Assembly (NCBI GenBank): GCA_038087015.1
Contig: JASBNA010000040.1
Location: 186,001 to 250,000, forward strand
Origin: Cerrena zonata
Lineage: Eukaryota; Basidiomycota; Agaricomycetes; Polyporales; Cerrenaceae
DNA length: 64,000 bases
Reading direction: 5' to 3'
Shown here: positions 41,382 through 52,556 of the stretch, piece after piece
Numbering within the stretch: the first letter of the stretch is position 1
How the letters are laid out: each line of letters opens with the position of its first letter
Notes under the pieces: generated by a model
Told to the model about the DNA's origin: nothing
The model's database searches: none
Seen by the model: the letters and a program-made list of their open reading frames with translations, nothing else
Translations under genes and position numbers: made by a program

Positions 41382-42893
41382 ATGGACCACCTACAGGAGT
41401 CGTATGTAGACTCCGAACCTCTTGACACTTCCCCTAACCTCACTCCCGACCAACTCGAGTCCGAGTCGGATAGTCAACTGCCAGGCTCACCTTCCATGTC
41501 CAGGAAACGCGCTAGAACGTCTTGCACAAGTGAGGAAATAGAGGAAATGCTTGCTTGCAAGGATTCATCTCAAGAGAGCGTAACTCATTCTACTGCTGTA
41601 CATCCATCTGCTACGCCAGTAAGGGATGACACGTACTATTTCGAGGATGGGAGCTTCGTGTTACAAGTCGAGAACACACTGTTTAATGTGAGTGTCTTGT
41701 TCCGAGCGGTCGTGTGTAGGGTCATTAATGTTGGTGCGCAGGTTCATAGGACGATATTATCCAAAGATTCTTCGATTTTTAGCTCTATGTTCCAGCTACC
41801 TCAAGGCGAGAATGCTGTCGACGGAATGTCGGACGACCAGCCTCTGATCTTGTCCGGCGACAATGTGTCTGAGTTTAAACACTTCCTCTGGTAAGTACCT
41901 CCTGCAGCATTCTCTTCCCCTTGTCTGAACCATGTCTGAAGGGCACTGTACGCACTGTAAGTTCCCGGCTCCTCCATTTCCAATACGCCACAGCAGTCGT
42001 GATACTGATCTTGTAGGCCCCACGAGCTCATGAGCATTCATACGCCCCAGGCCGACGTAGTCCGCCTCGTTGACATCGCACGGGTCTCCTACAAGTACCA
42101 CTTCAAGTCGCTCGAGGCTTGGGCACTGGACGCGATTAACGATCATGTCAATCGCAAAGACTCGGCCCTATTCACGTTCCCTTCGCCTTCCCCATCCGGG
42201 TTTGCGATATCCCGAGGAACATTCCAGGCCAACAGCACGCAGCTTTCCCAATTGATACGACTCGCACAGTTGTGTGATCATGAACGTTTGCTGTCCACGA
42301 TGATCACGCTTCTGAAACGAATGATGAGCCAAGGAATCGAGTATGCGCATCTCGCGATGACCCTTGCCGACGAGCTGGACTTGAGGACCCTTCGAGGTGT
42401 GGCATACCTCGAGGTGATGCAGAAGGCGGCCGTAGTCGTTCGGAGGGACAAGGGTAAGGGTGTCTTGAATGAAGATGGCGAGGGAGCGGACACGGACATT
42501 GTAGACAGTGAAGGGAGACTCATCGTTTCCGCAGAACAGCAATTGCGGCTGTTGACAGGCTATTACCGACTCACTCAAGCGTGGGAGAAGCTCCGTACCT
42601 GTCCCATACCGTTCGACCATGCAGCTTCATGTGGTGCAACATGGCACCAGCATGGATGCACGCAGAGTTGGTTGGAATTTTGGAAGGAAAAGACAAAAGG
42701 AGAAACGGTCATCGTATTGGCGTTGTCTGATTTCTTGGGTCGCTTGAAGGTGATTGCGAAAGAGTTCGATCGGTGGGGAAGCGCAACGTACATGCATCAC
42801 GATTGTCGTTTGATAGCCAGGAAGGTAATCCAGGAGAAAATCAGACAGGTAGAGGAGACGTTGCCGGATTTCTTCGTTGAAGAGAGCATTTGA
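41382..42893 (+). CDS. BTB-domain protein (paralogue 1)
   Basis: Four exons (41382-41687, 41742-41890, 41942-41956, 42017-42893) sum to 1347 nt, giving 448 residues. The disordered N-terminus carries a basic RKRAR motif. The BTB/POZ fold begins DTYYFEDGSFVLQVENTLF, continues VHRTILSKDSSIFSSMFQLP and WALYAL-PHELM. The helical C-terminal half contains a His/Cys cluster (HAASCGATWHQHGCTQSW) that may bind metal. This is the large Agaricomycete BTB family, of unknown function; roles in transcription or ubiquitination are only guesses. The third exon is just 15 nt. The related gene at 50.7 kb lacks that split. Confidence 0.88.
41942..41956 (+). other. 15-nt micro-exon of BTB1
   Basis: Flanked by AG at 41940-41941 and GTAAGT at 41957. 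It encodes most of WALYAL, and the four exons close in frame only if it is included. The paralogue encodes the same residues without an intron. Confidence 0.85.
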
Positions 42894-43094
42894 TGACGTT
42901 GTGGCGCGAACTGTTCATATGATTCATTGGGGACATTTTCTCTTCATTTCGAACACCGGTACCTGCATACTGGAGCTTTCGGAACTTTCCAAACAATTTT
43001 ATTAATATACATCCTCACGTTGAACACTAGATAGATACATACGCATCATACCCTTGTCTTCATTCATATCCGCCAAACGGTCGTTGTATGCAGT

Positions 43095-43763
43095 CTACCT
43101 ACGGCCCTTGGACTTTCGGGGCCTCGTTGCTCGCTTTACCGGACTTGAGGTAGGCGATCCGACATCACTACCAGCGTGACTAGCAGCTCCAAAGAAACTG
43201 GTGTGACTGTGAGCAGGACTTGGTGCAAAAGCTGGGCTGGAGGGGAACGAAGATGGTGGGGGAGGGAAAGTGGTAGTGGCCGAGCCAGGAGGGGGCCCCA
43301 TAATGCTTTGCATAATTACATCAATATTATTGGACGATGGTTGCTGTACGTCGGTGATTTGCGTGCCTCGCAGCATAATCTGTTCATAGAGCTCCTCTTC
43401 TTGTAACTTCCTGACAGCACCGCGAAGATTTTCCATGACCTGTCTATGCATTTCTACTACAAGTCTTAGTTATCACAAACCTAGAGCCAATATACGACTG
43501 AACTAACCTCTTTCTTCTATCTGCGTTCTGGGTCTTCTCAATAGGATCTCCTTGTTCGCATCTTCCTCCTCAGGTCTCGGTGCCGTCAGCATGATCCTAG
43601 CCTCGCATTCTTTCTTGAACTCTTCTTGCGACTTCGCTCGTTCTTCTGGCGTTGTTTCGTCCTCTCCATAGTCAGTACCTATCGAACTCGAAGGCGAAGC
43701 TGGTCTAACAAGTGACGGGCTGTACGCCGGGTCGGCAAGATTGATATGATGTGCAGTCAACAT
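43095..43763 (-). CDS. Unknown coiled-coil, Pro-rich protein
   Basis: Two exons (43763-43508, 43453-43095) sum to 615 nt, giving 204 residues. N-terminal MLTAHHINLADPAYSPSL, then a charged helical region (EEFKKECEARIMLTAPRPEE, MHRQVMENLRGAVRKLQEEE) likely to form a coiled coil. A Ser/Pro-rich low-complexity stretch leads to a strongly basic tail (KRATRPRKSKGRR) resembling a nuclear localisation or DNA-binding tail. No family recognised. No membrane segment. Confidence 0.7.
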
Positions 43764-44582
43764 CCCTTATCAGCGAAGTTCTTATTCCGGGGTACGGTTA
43801 ATGTCTAGGTTAGGGGAAAGTTAGGTTAGCCCGAGTACAAGCTTCAAACGTTAAGGTCAGCTGGAAGTCGTTCAGTCGTATACGCAAGCGCTAGAGACGC
43901 GTTTAGCAAACAAAGGTAAATAACGCGCTCTTCAATATTAGCCGAGTCGACATTCTCGAGTACTTAGTTGTACTGCCTGACGACATATTGGTATTTCAAA
44001 GTTTTAAGTTCGACTGCATAGCCTGACGATAGTATCTAGATTCACAATATTAGCGGAGGGCCATTTGCTACAGTAATTCCCGAACGACTTGCTTCTGCCG
44101 GGAACCGGATGTTGATTCATGTTGAACCTTGCGTCCAGCGTGCTTGAACATGAAACATTAATATTGACATCATTCAGCAGTAGATCGTCCGACGCAGCCA
44201 TGATCTTATACACGATGTAGTGAAGGGTCGCTTTCCCAACCCTAAAACGAGTGCAATATGGTACGCATAGAAATGATACTCACCCGATCCCGACGTTTGG
44301 TATCCCGATGTTTGGCAACCTGGTCTTTCATCAAGTACGGAAATAGATTCTCGGCTCTACTCAAATCTCGGTATTCAAGACTCTTCCGTGCTCAGCGAAA
44401 CGGGCAGCAGATATACTCGATTCACGTTTCTTAGTGTGTACCGAATCCCGATGCATTTGCAAATTGTTTAGGGTCGAGGAGTCCGAGGAGGATCATCCCG
44501 CGGTTTCTTTCCCTTTGCTGCTAGACAGCGTATACTATGTATAAGTTGGACCTGTTGAACGAAGGGATGAAGCCAAACAACT
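43764..44582. other. Divergent intergenic region
   Basis: Upstream of the unknown gene (minus) and MFS 2 (plus). No gene or repeat recognised. Confidence 0.45.
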
Positions 44583-46476
44583 ATGCCGTCGCGCAACTCC
44601 TCTACGGATGCCTTTGAGAGGCATTCAATCCAGTCTTCTTCCTCGTCTTTGGCGACTATAAACCCCGGTGCTATCACTACAAGCACTCTTACTCTTAGCG
44701 GACATACACTCTCTGGAGATCATGCCACCAAGACTACGACCAAGGAAACCATTCCGTCAACGGACTCCGATTTTATGGTCGATTTCGAAAACGGAGATCC
44801 TGAGAATCCTCTGAATTGGTCACTCGCAAAAAGATGGATGATGACCATGGTCGCCGGTTTCATCATTCTAAATTGGTTCGTGGCCCGATATCTATGAGAC
44901 GACTACTTCACATCCATGTGCTAATGATATCTAAATATCTAGCACCATAGCCAGCTCCATACCGTCTGGCGTCCTTCCACAAATACAAGATCAATTTGGG
45001 TTCTCACGCGAAGTAGGCTCGCTATGCCTCTCGCTTTTCGTTCTAGGTTTCGCGGTTGGGCCTATTCTATGGGGACCTATGTCAGAGGACTTAGGTCGAC
45101 AACCTGTGTCTCTTGTCTCCCTTCCCCTGTTTGTCGGGACTCAAGTTGGCTGCGCTCTTTCTCCGAATACGGCTTCTCTCCTAGTCTTCAGATTTTTGGG
45201 TGGAGTTTTCGGTGCATCATATCTGACCACCAGTGGGTAAGTTCTCCACTATTTTTTAAATGACCTCCATACATGCACTCATCTTATGAGACATGATTAG
45301 AGGTATTATTGCGGATATGTTTGATGGAGAGCTTCGAGGGAAAGCTCTCGGCGCGTTCACTCTCATACCGTTTGCTGGGCCATCACTTTCCCCGCTTATC
45401 AGCGGATGGATGTCCATGGCTGGTGTCGATTGGCAATGGGTGTTCTGGTCACAAGCCATCTACGGAGTTGTTTGCCTATTTCTAGTAGTAATCGCACAAC
45501 CGGAAACCTACAAGTGAGTACTATATGATATGATGATAAAGGTTTGTTATTTACTCGTCGTTGGTATAGGCCGGTCCTTCTCGTATACAAGGCTCAGCGC
45601 AAGAGAAAGGAAACCGGTGATAGCCGGTGGTGGGCTCTTCCAGAGAGACAGCACCGACGAGTATCGCAAAGAATTCGAACGATCTTGACAAAACCATTTG
45701 TGATGTTAGCCACTGAGCCGATGCTATTAGCACTCACTATTTATCTGAGTGTACGTGTCTAAACCTTTCTTCTATCATTGCTTATCAAAGTGACTAAACG
45801 CCCTCCGTAGTTTGCTTATGGGATTATTTATCTCTTATTTGAAGCCTACCCTATCGTATTTGGCACGGGACACCACTTCAATGCGGGCATCCTGGGCCTA
45901 ACCTACTTACCCGTCCCAATTGGCGGTCTCATCGCATGCACCGTCCACCTCCTTTACTTCAACCCGAAATATATTCAAGCTACAAGATCGATGTACCCTT
46001 TGCCTCCACCTGCAGAATATCGCCTTCCCATCAGTCTATACGGCGCGGTTTTACTTCCAGTATCTTTCTTTTGGTTCGGATGGACGTCCTTTCCAAGCGT
46101 ACCCTTTTGGATCCCGATGATGGCCGGTGTACTCCTAGGCTTGGCCGTCGTCCTCCTTTACCTCGGCCTATACAGCTACATGTTCGACGTATACGCAACC
46201 AATGCAGCGTCCGCTTTGGCCGTGATAGTCATCAGCCGATCGCTCTTTGGTGCAGTATTCCCATTGTTCGCGACTCAAATGTACGAGGAGCTCAAGCCGC
46301 AATGGGCCTCCACGTTATTAGGTGTGGTGTCATTGTTTATGACACCAGTACCATTTGTACTGCAGAAGTATGGACCCGTACTCCGTGCGAGGTCTACGAG
46401 TGCTCCGAAAAAGCCGACAGAGTACCCCGAGGTTATAGTTCCTCACTCGGAGATGCCAAAGGAAACGTCCGTATAA
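44583..46476 (+). CDS. MFS drug:H+ antiporter, DHA1 type (paralogue 2)
   Basis: Five exons (44583-44875, 44943-45236, 45301-45513, 45570-45750, 45811-46476) sum to 1647 nt, giving 548 residues. The Ser/Thr-rich cytosolic N-terminus ends ENGDPENPLNWS; motif A is GPMSEDLGRQP; 12 membrane spans follow. The C-terminal tail is polar and ends KETSV. Introns sit at the same places as in the 36.2-kb and 62.9-kb copies, and the three internal exons have the same lengths as in the 36.2-kb copy. In motif A the usual Arg-Arg is Arg-Gln. Substrate unknown. Confidence 0.92.
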
Positions 46477-46868
46477 TACGTTTGGCTGGGCCAGTACTGT
46501 TACCGATTGCTACTCTAACTGACAATGAACTACGTATTTGCTATATATAGATATTTTAATATCTGTAGTACTTTATATGTTTGTCTGAAATACAATGAAA
46601 CCTTTGCCTCTAGAGTATCTTAGCAGTGAATGATAACTTGGAACCTCCACAGTCGAGCAAGCAGGGACAAATAACGCGTCTCGCAAGCGAGTTTAATGAC
46701 ACACGCTCTACGCGACATTCCCACGAGCGCGTGCTGAGTCAGGCGCACGTGTAATTTATAAAAGACCTTCGCGTCGCGTTCGCTCTCTTCACCCTGTACC
46801 ACCACTTCTTCCTTCCTCCTTCCCCTACTCCGCCGCGTAGCCTCTTCATATATTCAACTACAACTGCG
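46477..46868 (+). promoter_or_regulatory. RNR1 promoter region
   Basis: 390 bp between MFS 2 and RNR1. It has an MCB-type box at 46674-46679, further ACGCG/GCGCG-like words downstream, a TTTATAAAA stretch near 46755, and a C/T-rich leader just before the start codon. Confidence 0.6.
46674..46679. promoter_or_regulatory. MCB box (ACGCGT) upstream of RNR1
   Basis: A palindromic ACGCGT lies 190 bp before the RNR1 start. In yeasts the MBF factor binds this word and times RNR large-subunit expression to G1/S. The match is exact; use in this fungus is inferred. Confidence 0.55.
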
Positions 46869-49800
46869 ATGGCTTATGTTTTCAAACGAGGTATGTCCCT
46901 TCCCCCGGATGAGCCGGCGGGATTAATTCTAACTGAACCTCCTATAATGCTTTCGTTTTATAGACGGGTAAGTATAAAATTTGTGCATGCTTTGCACGTC
47001 TTGTATGACCTCATCTAACATGCTTCTTTACTATTAGTCGCAAAGAACGCGTCCAGTTCGATAAGGTATGCGTGTTCGACGCGTGCCTCGCTTGTATCGG
47101 TTAACATGTCTCGCCGTAGATCACAGCAAGAATTGAGAAGCTTCGCTATGGTTTAGACAACAAGCACGTCGACTCGATCGCGTAGGTTCATCCAAAAATA
47201 GTATTCTACTTTTTTTAAATAAAATGATTATGTCTCAGCGTAGCGCAAAAAGTCATTGCTGGTGTATACCAAGGCGTCACCACAACAGAGCTCGATGTAT
47301 GTCACATATTTACTCCCATTATCTCATTAAAATCTAAACTTTTATTCAGAACCTTGCCGCTGAGACCGCTGCCTACCTCACCACGAAACATCCCGATTAT
47401 GCCATCCTCGCTGCACGTATCGCTGTTTCGAATCTCCACAAGGAAACCAAGAAGACTTTCTCCCATGTCATTCATGATCTATATAGCTATGGTAAATATC
47501 CAAGACTTGTTTCATTATAGCGTTGCTAAGTCATCACACAGTGAACCCCAAGAATGGCAAACCATCCGGTATGATCTCGAAAGAGATTTACGATATTGTC
47601 ATGGCCAATGCCGAGGTGCTGGATTCTGCCATCATCTATGACCGCGATTTCAGCTACAACTTGTATGCATCTATCTCTCTTGCATTTCAAATCCGACTAA
47701 CGTCGATCGTAGCTTCGGTTTTAAGACCCTTGAGAGGTCATATTTGCTTAAACTCAACGGCCGAGTCGCTGAGCGACCACAGCACATGCTAATGCGTGTG
47801 GCAGTCGGTATCCACGGTTCCGACATTGATCGTGTCCTCCAAACATATAACCTTATGTCTGAGCGGTTCTTTACTCACGCCTCTCCGACTCTCTTCAACG
47901 CCGGTACTCCTCACCCTCAGCTCAGCTCATGCTTCCTTGTTTGCATGAAGGATGATTCTATTGAGGGTATTTACGACACACTCAAGAACTGTGCTATGAT
48001 CAGCAAGACCGCTGGTGGTATCGGTCTCAGCATTCACAACATTCGTGCCACTGGGTTCGTCTTTGATTTATTATTCCAAGTAATGAAACCGGCGTCTTAT
48101 GCATTCAATTTAGCTCTTACATCGCCGGTACTAACGGGTACTCGAATGGGATTGTTCCTATGCTTCGTGCATATGACGCAACTGCCCGTTACGTTGATCA
48201 GGGCGGTAACAAGCGACCTGGTGCCTTCGCTATTTACGTAGAGCCGTGGCACGCCGATATCTTCGACTTCATTGACCTGCGCAAGAACCATGGTAAGGAG
48301 GAAGCACGTGCTCGTGACCTCTTCTACGCCTTATGGATCTCAGATCTCTTGTACGTCGCCCTTCTAAATAGGCACCATCTAATTGTTTTGTCTAATCCGG
48401 TTCTATAGCATGAAGCGTGTTGAGTCCAACGGTCAGTGGACATTGTTCTGTCCCAATGAAGCTCCTGGTCTCCATGAGGTCTGGGGTGAGGAATTCGAGC
48501 AACTTTACGAGAAGTATGAGCGTGAGGGTCGTGGTCGCAAGACCATTGAGGCCCAGAAACTCTGGTACGCTATCCTTGAGGCTCAAATCGAGACCGGTGG
48601 ACCCTTCATGCTTTACAAGGATGCCGCCAATGGTAAGCTAATCCAGCCTTCGTTTTGTTATAATTTCGTACTAATAAGGGACATAGCCAAGTCGAACCAA
48701 CAAAACCTTGGAACGATCAAGTCCTCCAATCTCTGCACTGAAATTATTGAGTACTCTTCGCCCGATGAGACTGCTGTCTGCAACCTTGCCTCCATCGCTC
48801 TTCCCACTTTCATCGATAACACCGCCTCGGGTAAGGTCTACAACTTCAAAAAGTTGCACGATGTTGCGAAGGTTGTCGCCTTCAACCTTAACCGTATCAT
48901 TGATGTGAACTACTATCCTATCGAGGAGGCTCGTCGCTCGAACATGCGTCATCGCCCAATTGGTGTTGGTGTGCAAGGTCTTGCCGATACTTTCATGGCT
49001 CTTCAAATGCCTTTCGACTCCAACGAGGCTCGTCTCCTGAACAAGCAAATTTTCGAGACTATCTATCATGCTGCTGTTGAAGCTAGTAGCGAGATGGCCG
49101 AGAAGGATGGTCCTTACGAGACGTACCAGGGAAGCCCTGCTTCCAAAGGCATGCTCCAATACGACATGTGGGGTGTTACTCCCACCGATCTTTGGGATTG
49201 GACCAGCTTAAAGGCCAAGGTTGCACAATCGGGCTTGAGAAACTCTCTCCTTGTCGCCCCTATGCCTACTGCTTCTACCAGCCAAATTCTCGGGTTCAAT
49301 GAATGTTTCGAGCCTTACACTAGGTGAGCATTTTCGTCAACTTGATATTAATATCTCGTATATTGACTTGATCCTTTTTAGCAACATCTACACTCGTCGT
49401 GTCCTTGCTGGTGAATTCCAGGTCGTTTGCCCATGGCTCCTTCGTGATCTTGTTGATCGAGAACTCTGGGACGATGAAATGAAAAACCGCATCATCGCCA
49501 ACAACGGCTCCGTCCAAAACATCCCGCAAATTCCTGATGATATTAAAGCTATCTACAAGACTGTTTGGGAGATTTCGCAAAAGAAGGTTCTAGACCTCGC
49601 CGCGGACCGTGGCGCATTCATTTGCCAGAGTCAGAGTTTGAACGTACATCTCCAGTCTCCCACTATCGGTCAACTCACCTCGATGCACTTTTACGGGTGG
49701 AAGAAAGGTTTAAAGACGGGCATGTACTACCTCAGGACGAGGCCTGCGGCGCAAGCTATCCAGTTCACTGTCGACCAGGAAATGTTGAAGAAGAGCCAGG

Positions 49801-50111
49801 CTGTTAAGAAGGAAGATACACCTGCTGTTCAGCCTGCTAGGACGGTTACCAAGCCTTCTGCCCCTTCCGCGTCTCCTTCTATTCCTTCCCTTGCTCCGTC
49901 TACAAGTGGTACATCTCTTGCTTCCTCTGGTCTTCCTACACCTCCACCCTCATCTATCGATCTTTCATTAGATGAGAAGACCAGGAAGGCAGCTGAGGCC
50001 GATCCGGAATTCGCTGCTGCCCTCCAACGGCAACGCGACAAGGAACTCGAGCAGGCGAAGTTGATGTGTTCGCTTGAGAACAAGGAGGCCTGCGTGATGT
50101 GCTCTGGTTAA
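46869..50111 (+). CDS. RNR1: Ribonucleoside-diphosphate reductase large subunit
   Basis: Twelve exons (46869-46890, 46964-46967, 47038-47065, 47120-47181, 47239-47296, 47350-47491, 47542-47662, 47713-48054, 48114-48350, 48409-48632, 48687-49323, 49382-50111) sum to 2607 nt, giving 868 residues. It makes deoxyribonucleotides with the small R2 subunit. The ATP-cone is [16 protein letters not shown]; active-site cysteines and Glu are seen in [25 protein letters not shown] and [11 protein letters not shown]; a Ser/Pro-rich linker leads to the C-terminal redox pair in KEACVMCSG. Exon 2 is only 4 nt (ACGG), yet needed for KRDGRKERV. Start MAYVFKR. MCB box upstream. Confidence 0.97.
46964..46967 (+). 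other. 4-nt micro-exon (ACGG) of RNR1
   Basis: Preceded by TTTTATAG and followed by GTAAGT. CGA-G plus AC-GG plus T-CGC gives Arg-Asp-Gly-Arg, exactly the conserved start of class I RNR. The gene's exons sum to a multiple of three only with it. Confidence 0.88.
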
Positions 50112-50731
50112 GTCCAGATTCTCCATGGACTCCCTCTTGGTTATTCACATCTCCGTTGTACTCGTTTTTCGTCCCAACCATCGCTCTCGTCATATGTATC
50201 ATTGGATCCCTTCATCGTCTCTGTTCCACTCCGCGTTTCCATCCATGTTTTCCCGTAGAATCTTCACGCATCGTGTTCTCGTCTAATCGTCTCGTTAAAG
50301 TATCTATACCTTCATGTCTGGTGTACCATTATCACTGTAATACAATTGATTGTAATCTTCATGCATGCGTGAAATATTTTTAGAATATGGTTCGAACTTG
50401 CTGCTGTGTTCTGTCAATCCCCACAGACATGTAACATTGAGTTCACATCACTCTATCCATCTCATGTATCATACATCGCAAGATGGTTGCCTAAATACCA
50501 AAGGGGAACAAACCATACGGAAATAGAGTGCTCAGTGTGAGCGGCAGCCTTCTCTAGAGCGCCCCGTCAACGTTGACCTCGATGCAGTGACACTAGTACT
50601 CCCGTCCTTGGGTTGTCTTTCACCTTGACCACTTGGGAGGTTGATACCACGATTTCGGTCACTATAAGGGCTCTTGACTGATACCAATACCTCTAACCTT
50701 CCAAGCTACCTTTGTCTTGCAAGTTTCGATC
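50112..50731. other. Intergenic, RNR1 to BTB2
   Basis: Contains the RNR1 3' UTR and the BTB2 promoter. No gene seen. Confidence 0.5.
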
Positions 50732-52061
50732 ATGGAGCATGTCCAAGATCATGGATTGAGAGCCGACAGTCCACTTATGAACATGTCCAATTCTTTCCTC
50801 GGGGACTCTGGCCTTCTGTCTTTATCAATTCCGGGACCTACACGGGATTCTACGTACTATATATCGGATGGAAACACGGTGCTGTTGGTGGAAAACACAC
50901 TATTTAGAGTGAGTGCTTCTAGTGTTCGGCTATTCTGATTCGACGTACAATGCTCATCGGTTATTGGTGTGGCGTATGTATGGAACTTGTTATATCTAGG
51001 TACACCGGTCTACATTGACCAAGGACAAGTCTGCTTTCGAGACGATGTTCCAGTTGTCGTCAGAGACGGACTCCGTCAGGTCAGATTCGAGTATGACAGT
51101 GCCACAAGAAGGAGAGAATGACGACAACCCTATTCGGTTACAAGGCGATACTGCGAACGAATTCCGTGCACTATTATGGGCCTTGTATGCGTTGTCAGTG
51201 ATGCATTGATGTTACAAATCCCTGCCATATATTTATGATTTCTGTAGACCACATGAACTAATGGTCGTCAACACCGAAGACGCTAACTGTACTCAACTTG
51301 TCAACCTCGCACGGATTACCCACAAATACCAATTCCGCTCTATTGAATCCTGGGCACTGGGCGCACTCCATACCCACTATTCAAATCCCAATGCCTTCGA
51401 TTCCCTTCCGTCGTCGCACCCACCAGCCCTCCCGCATCCCCACCAGCCCACTGTCGAGGCTCCATCACCATCCCTCGTTCAAATCACAGAACTTGCGGCA
51501 CTTTGCGACCGTGGTGACCTATTGACTTCCGCAATTGCACGCTGGAAACGGCAAATAGGTGAAGGGAAAGACCTTGCACTTGCTATTGAAATTGGCGAAC
51601 GTTTCAATTTACGTTCTATGCTTGGACTTGCCTACAACGGGATGATGTTGTTGGGAAAGTCAAACTGGGATCAAGATCCCATTCTCTCTCGAGAACAGAA
51701 GATTCGTCTTCTGAGCGGTGCTTATTCTTTGGGTAAATTTTGCGACGCACTTCCCACTCAACCTCCTCCGATATCACACAGTGCGAGGTGTACGAACCAG
51801 CAACGATGTAACAAATCGTGGAATGGCCTCTGGAAAGCCGTGTTGGAGACTTCCCTTCAATTGATGCCGGGAATGCAGCGGGAAGACGTATTGGGTAGGC
51901 TAATGCTAGCAGAGAGCATGGTGAAGGCGTTGATGGAGAAAGAGATACCCTCGCAAGGCTTCTTGGACGGGATGCCGCATTGTAGGGAGAGTGCCCTCCT
52001 AGCAACGAAAGGCCCGGGTGAGGGAGTTCAGGGAGTCCCTAGCGGATTATTTCTCCGATGA
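50732..52061 (+). CDS. BTB-domain protein (paralogue 2)
   Basis: Three exons (50732-50908, 51000-51193, 51248-52061) sum to 1185 nt, giving 394 residues. BTB entry DSTYYISDGNTVLLVENTLF, then VHRSTLTKDKSAFETMFQLS, LLWALYAL-PHELM, and a helical C-terminal half with a Cys/His-type cluster (HSARCTNQQRCNKSWNGLW) in the same place as paralogue 1. The N-terminus is shorter than in paralogue 1 and lacks the basic motif. The intron that makes the micro-exon in paralogue 1 is absent here. Function unknown. Confidence 0.87.
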
Positions 52062-52556
52062 TTTCTAATGTCTTCTGCTCTTGACTAATCCTCACCTGGA
52101 ATTTGTTGCTTACGTCCATTACCTTGCATTTTGACACCCGCTACTTGCCTGCTACCATCTGTATCTATACCGCATGCAACTCATACCTCACGCTTACGGA
52201 TTATATTGACTTCACTTTTCCAGCTTGTACTCAGGCTACGGCACACATGTGTTTAGATTATGTTTCCTCATCTCAATCTGCATTTATTGACGATAGCCAA
52301 GGACAGAGCTGGAGTGTGTGTAGCACAAAAAAACAAAAGGAGGGGCAAGTAGTCTAAAACTAAAAACTGAACCCCACGATTCCTTCAAGAGGAACAGAAA
52401 AGGGAAAGAAAAGGTATGGTAGATTTCCGTCAAGGAAGGAATGGTATAGTTGAGGTTGGTGTCAATGAACGTTGGTTGCTATTAATGAAACAACACATCG
52501 CCTGAGAGGCTATGTATCGTGAAAGCCGAGAAATCAGAAACAAGAGCTTGAGATGT
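52062..52556. other. Convergent intergenic region
   Basis: Between the 3' ends of BTB2 and the secreted gene. No gene seen. Confidence 0.5.
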
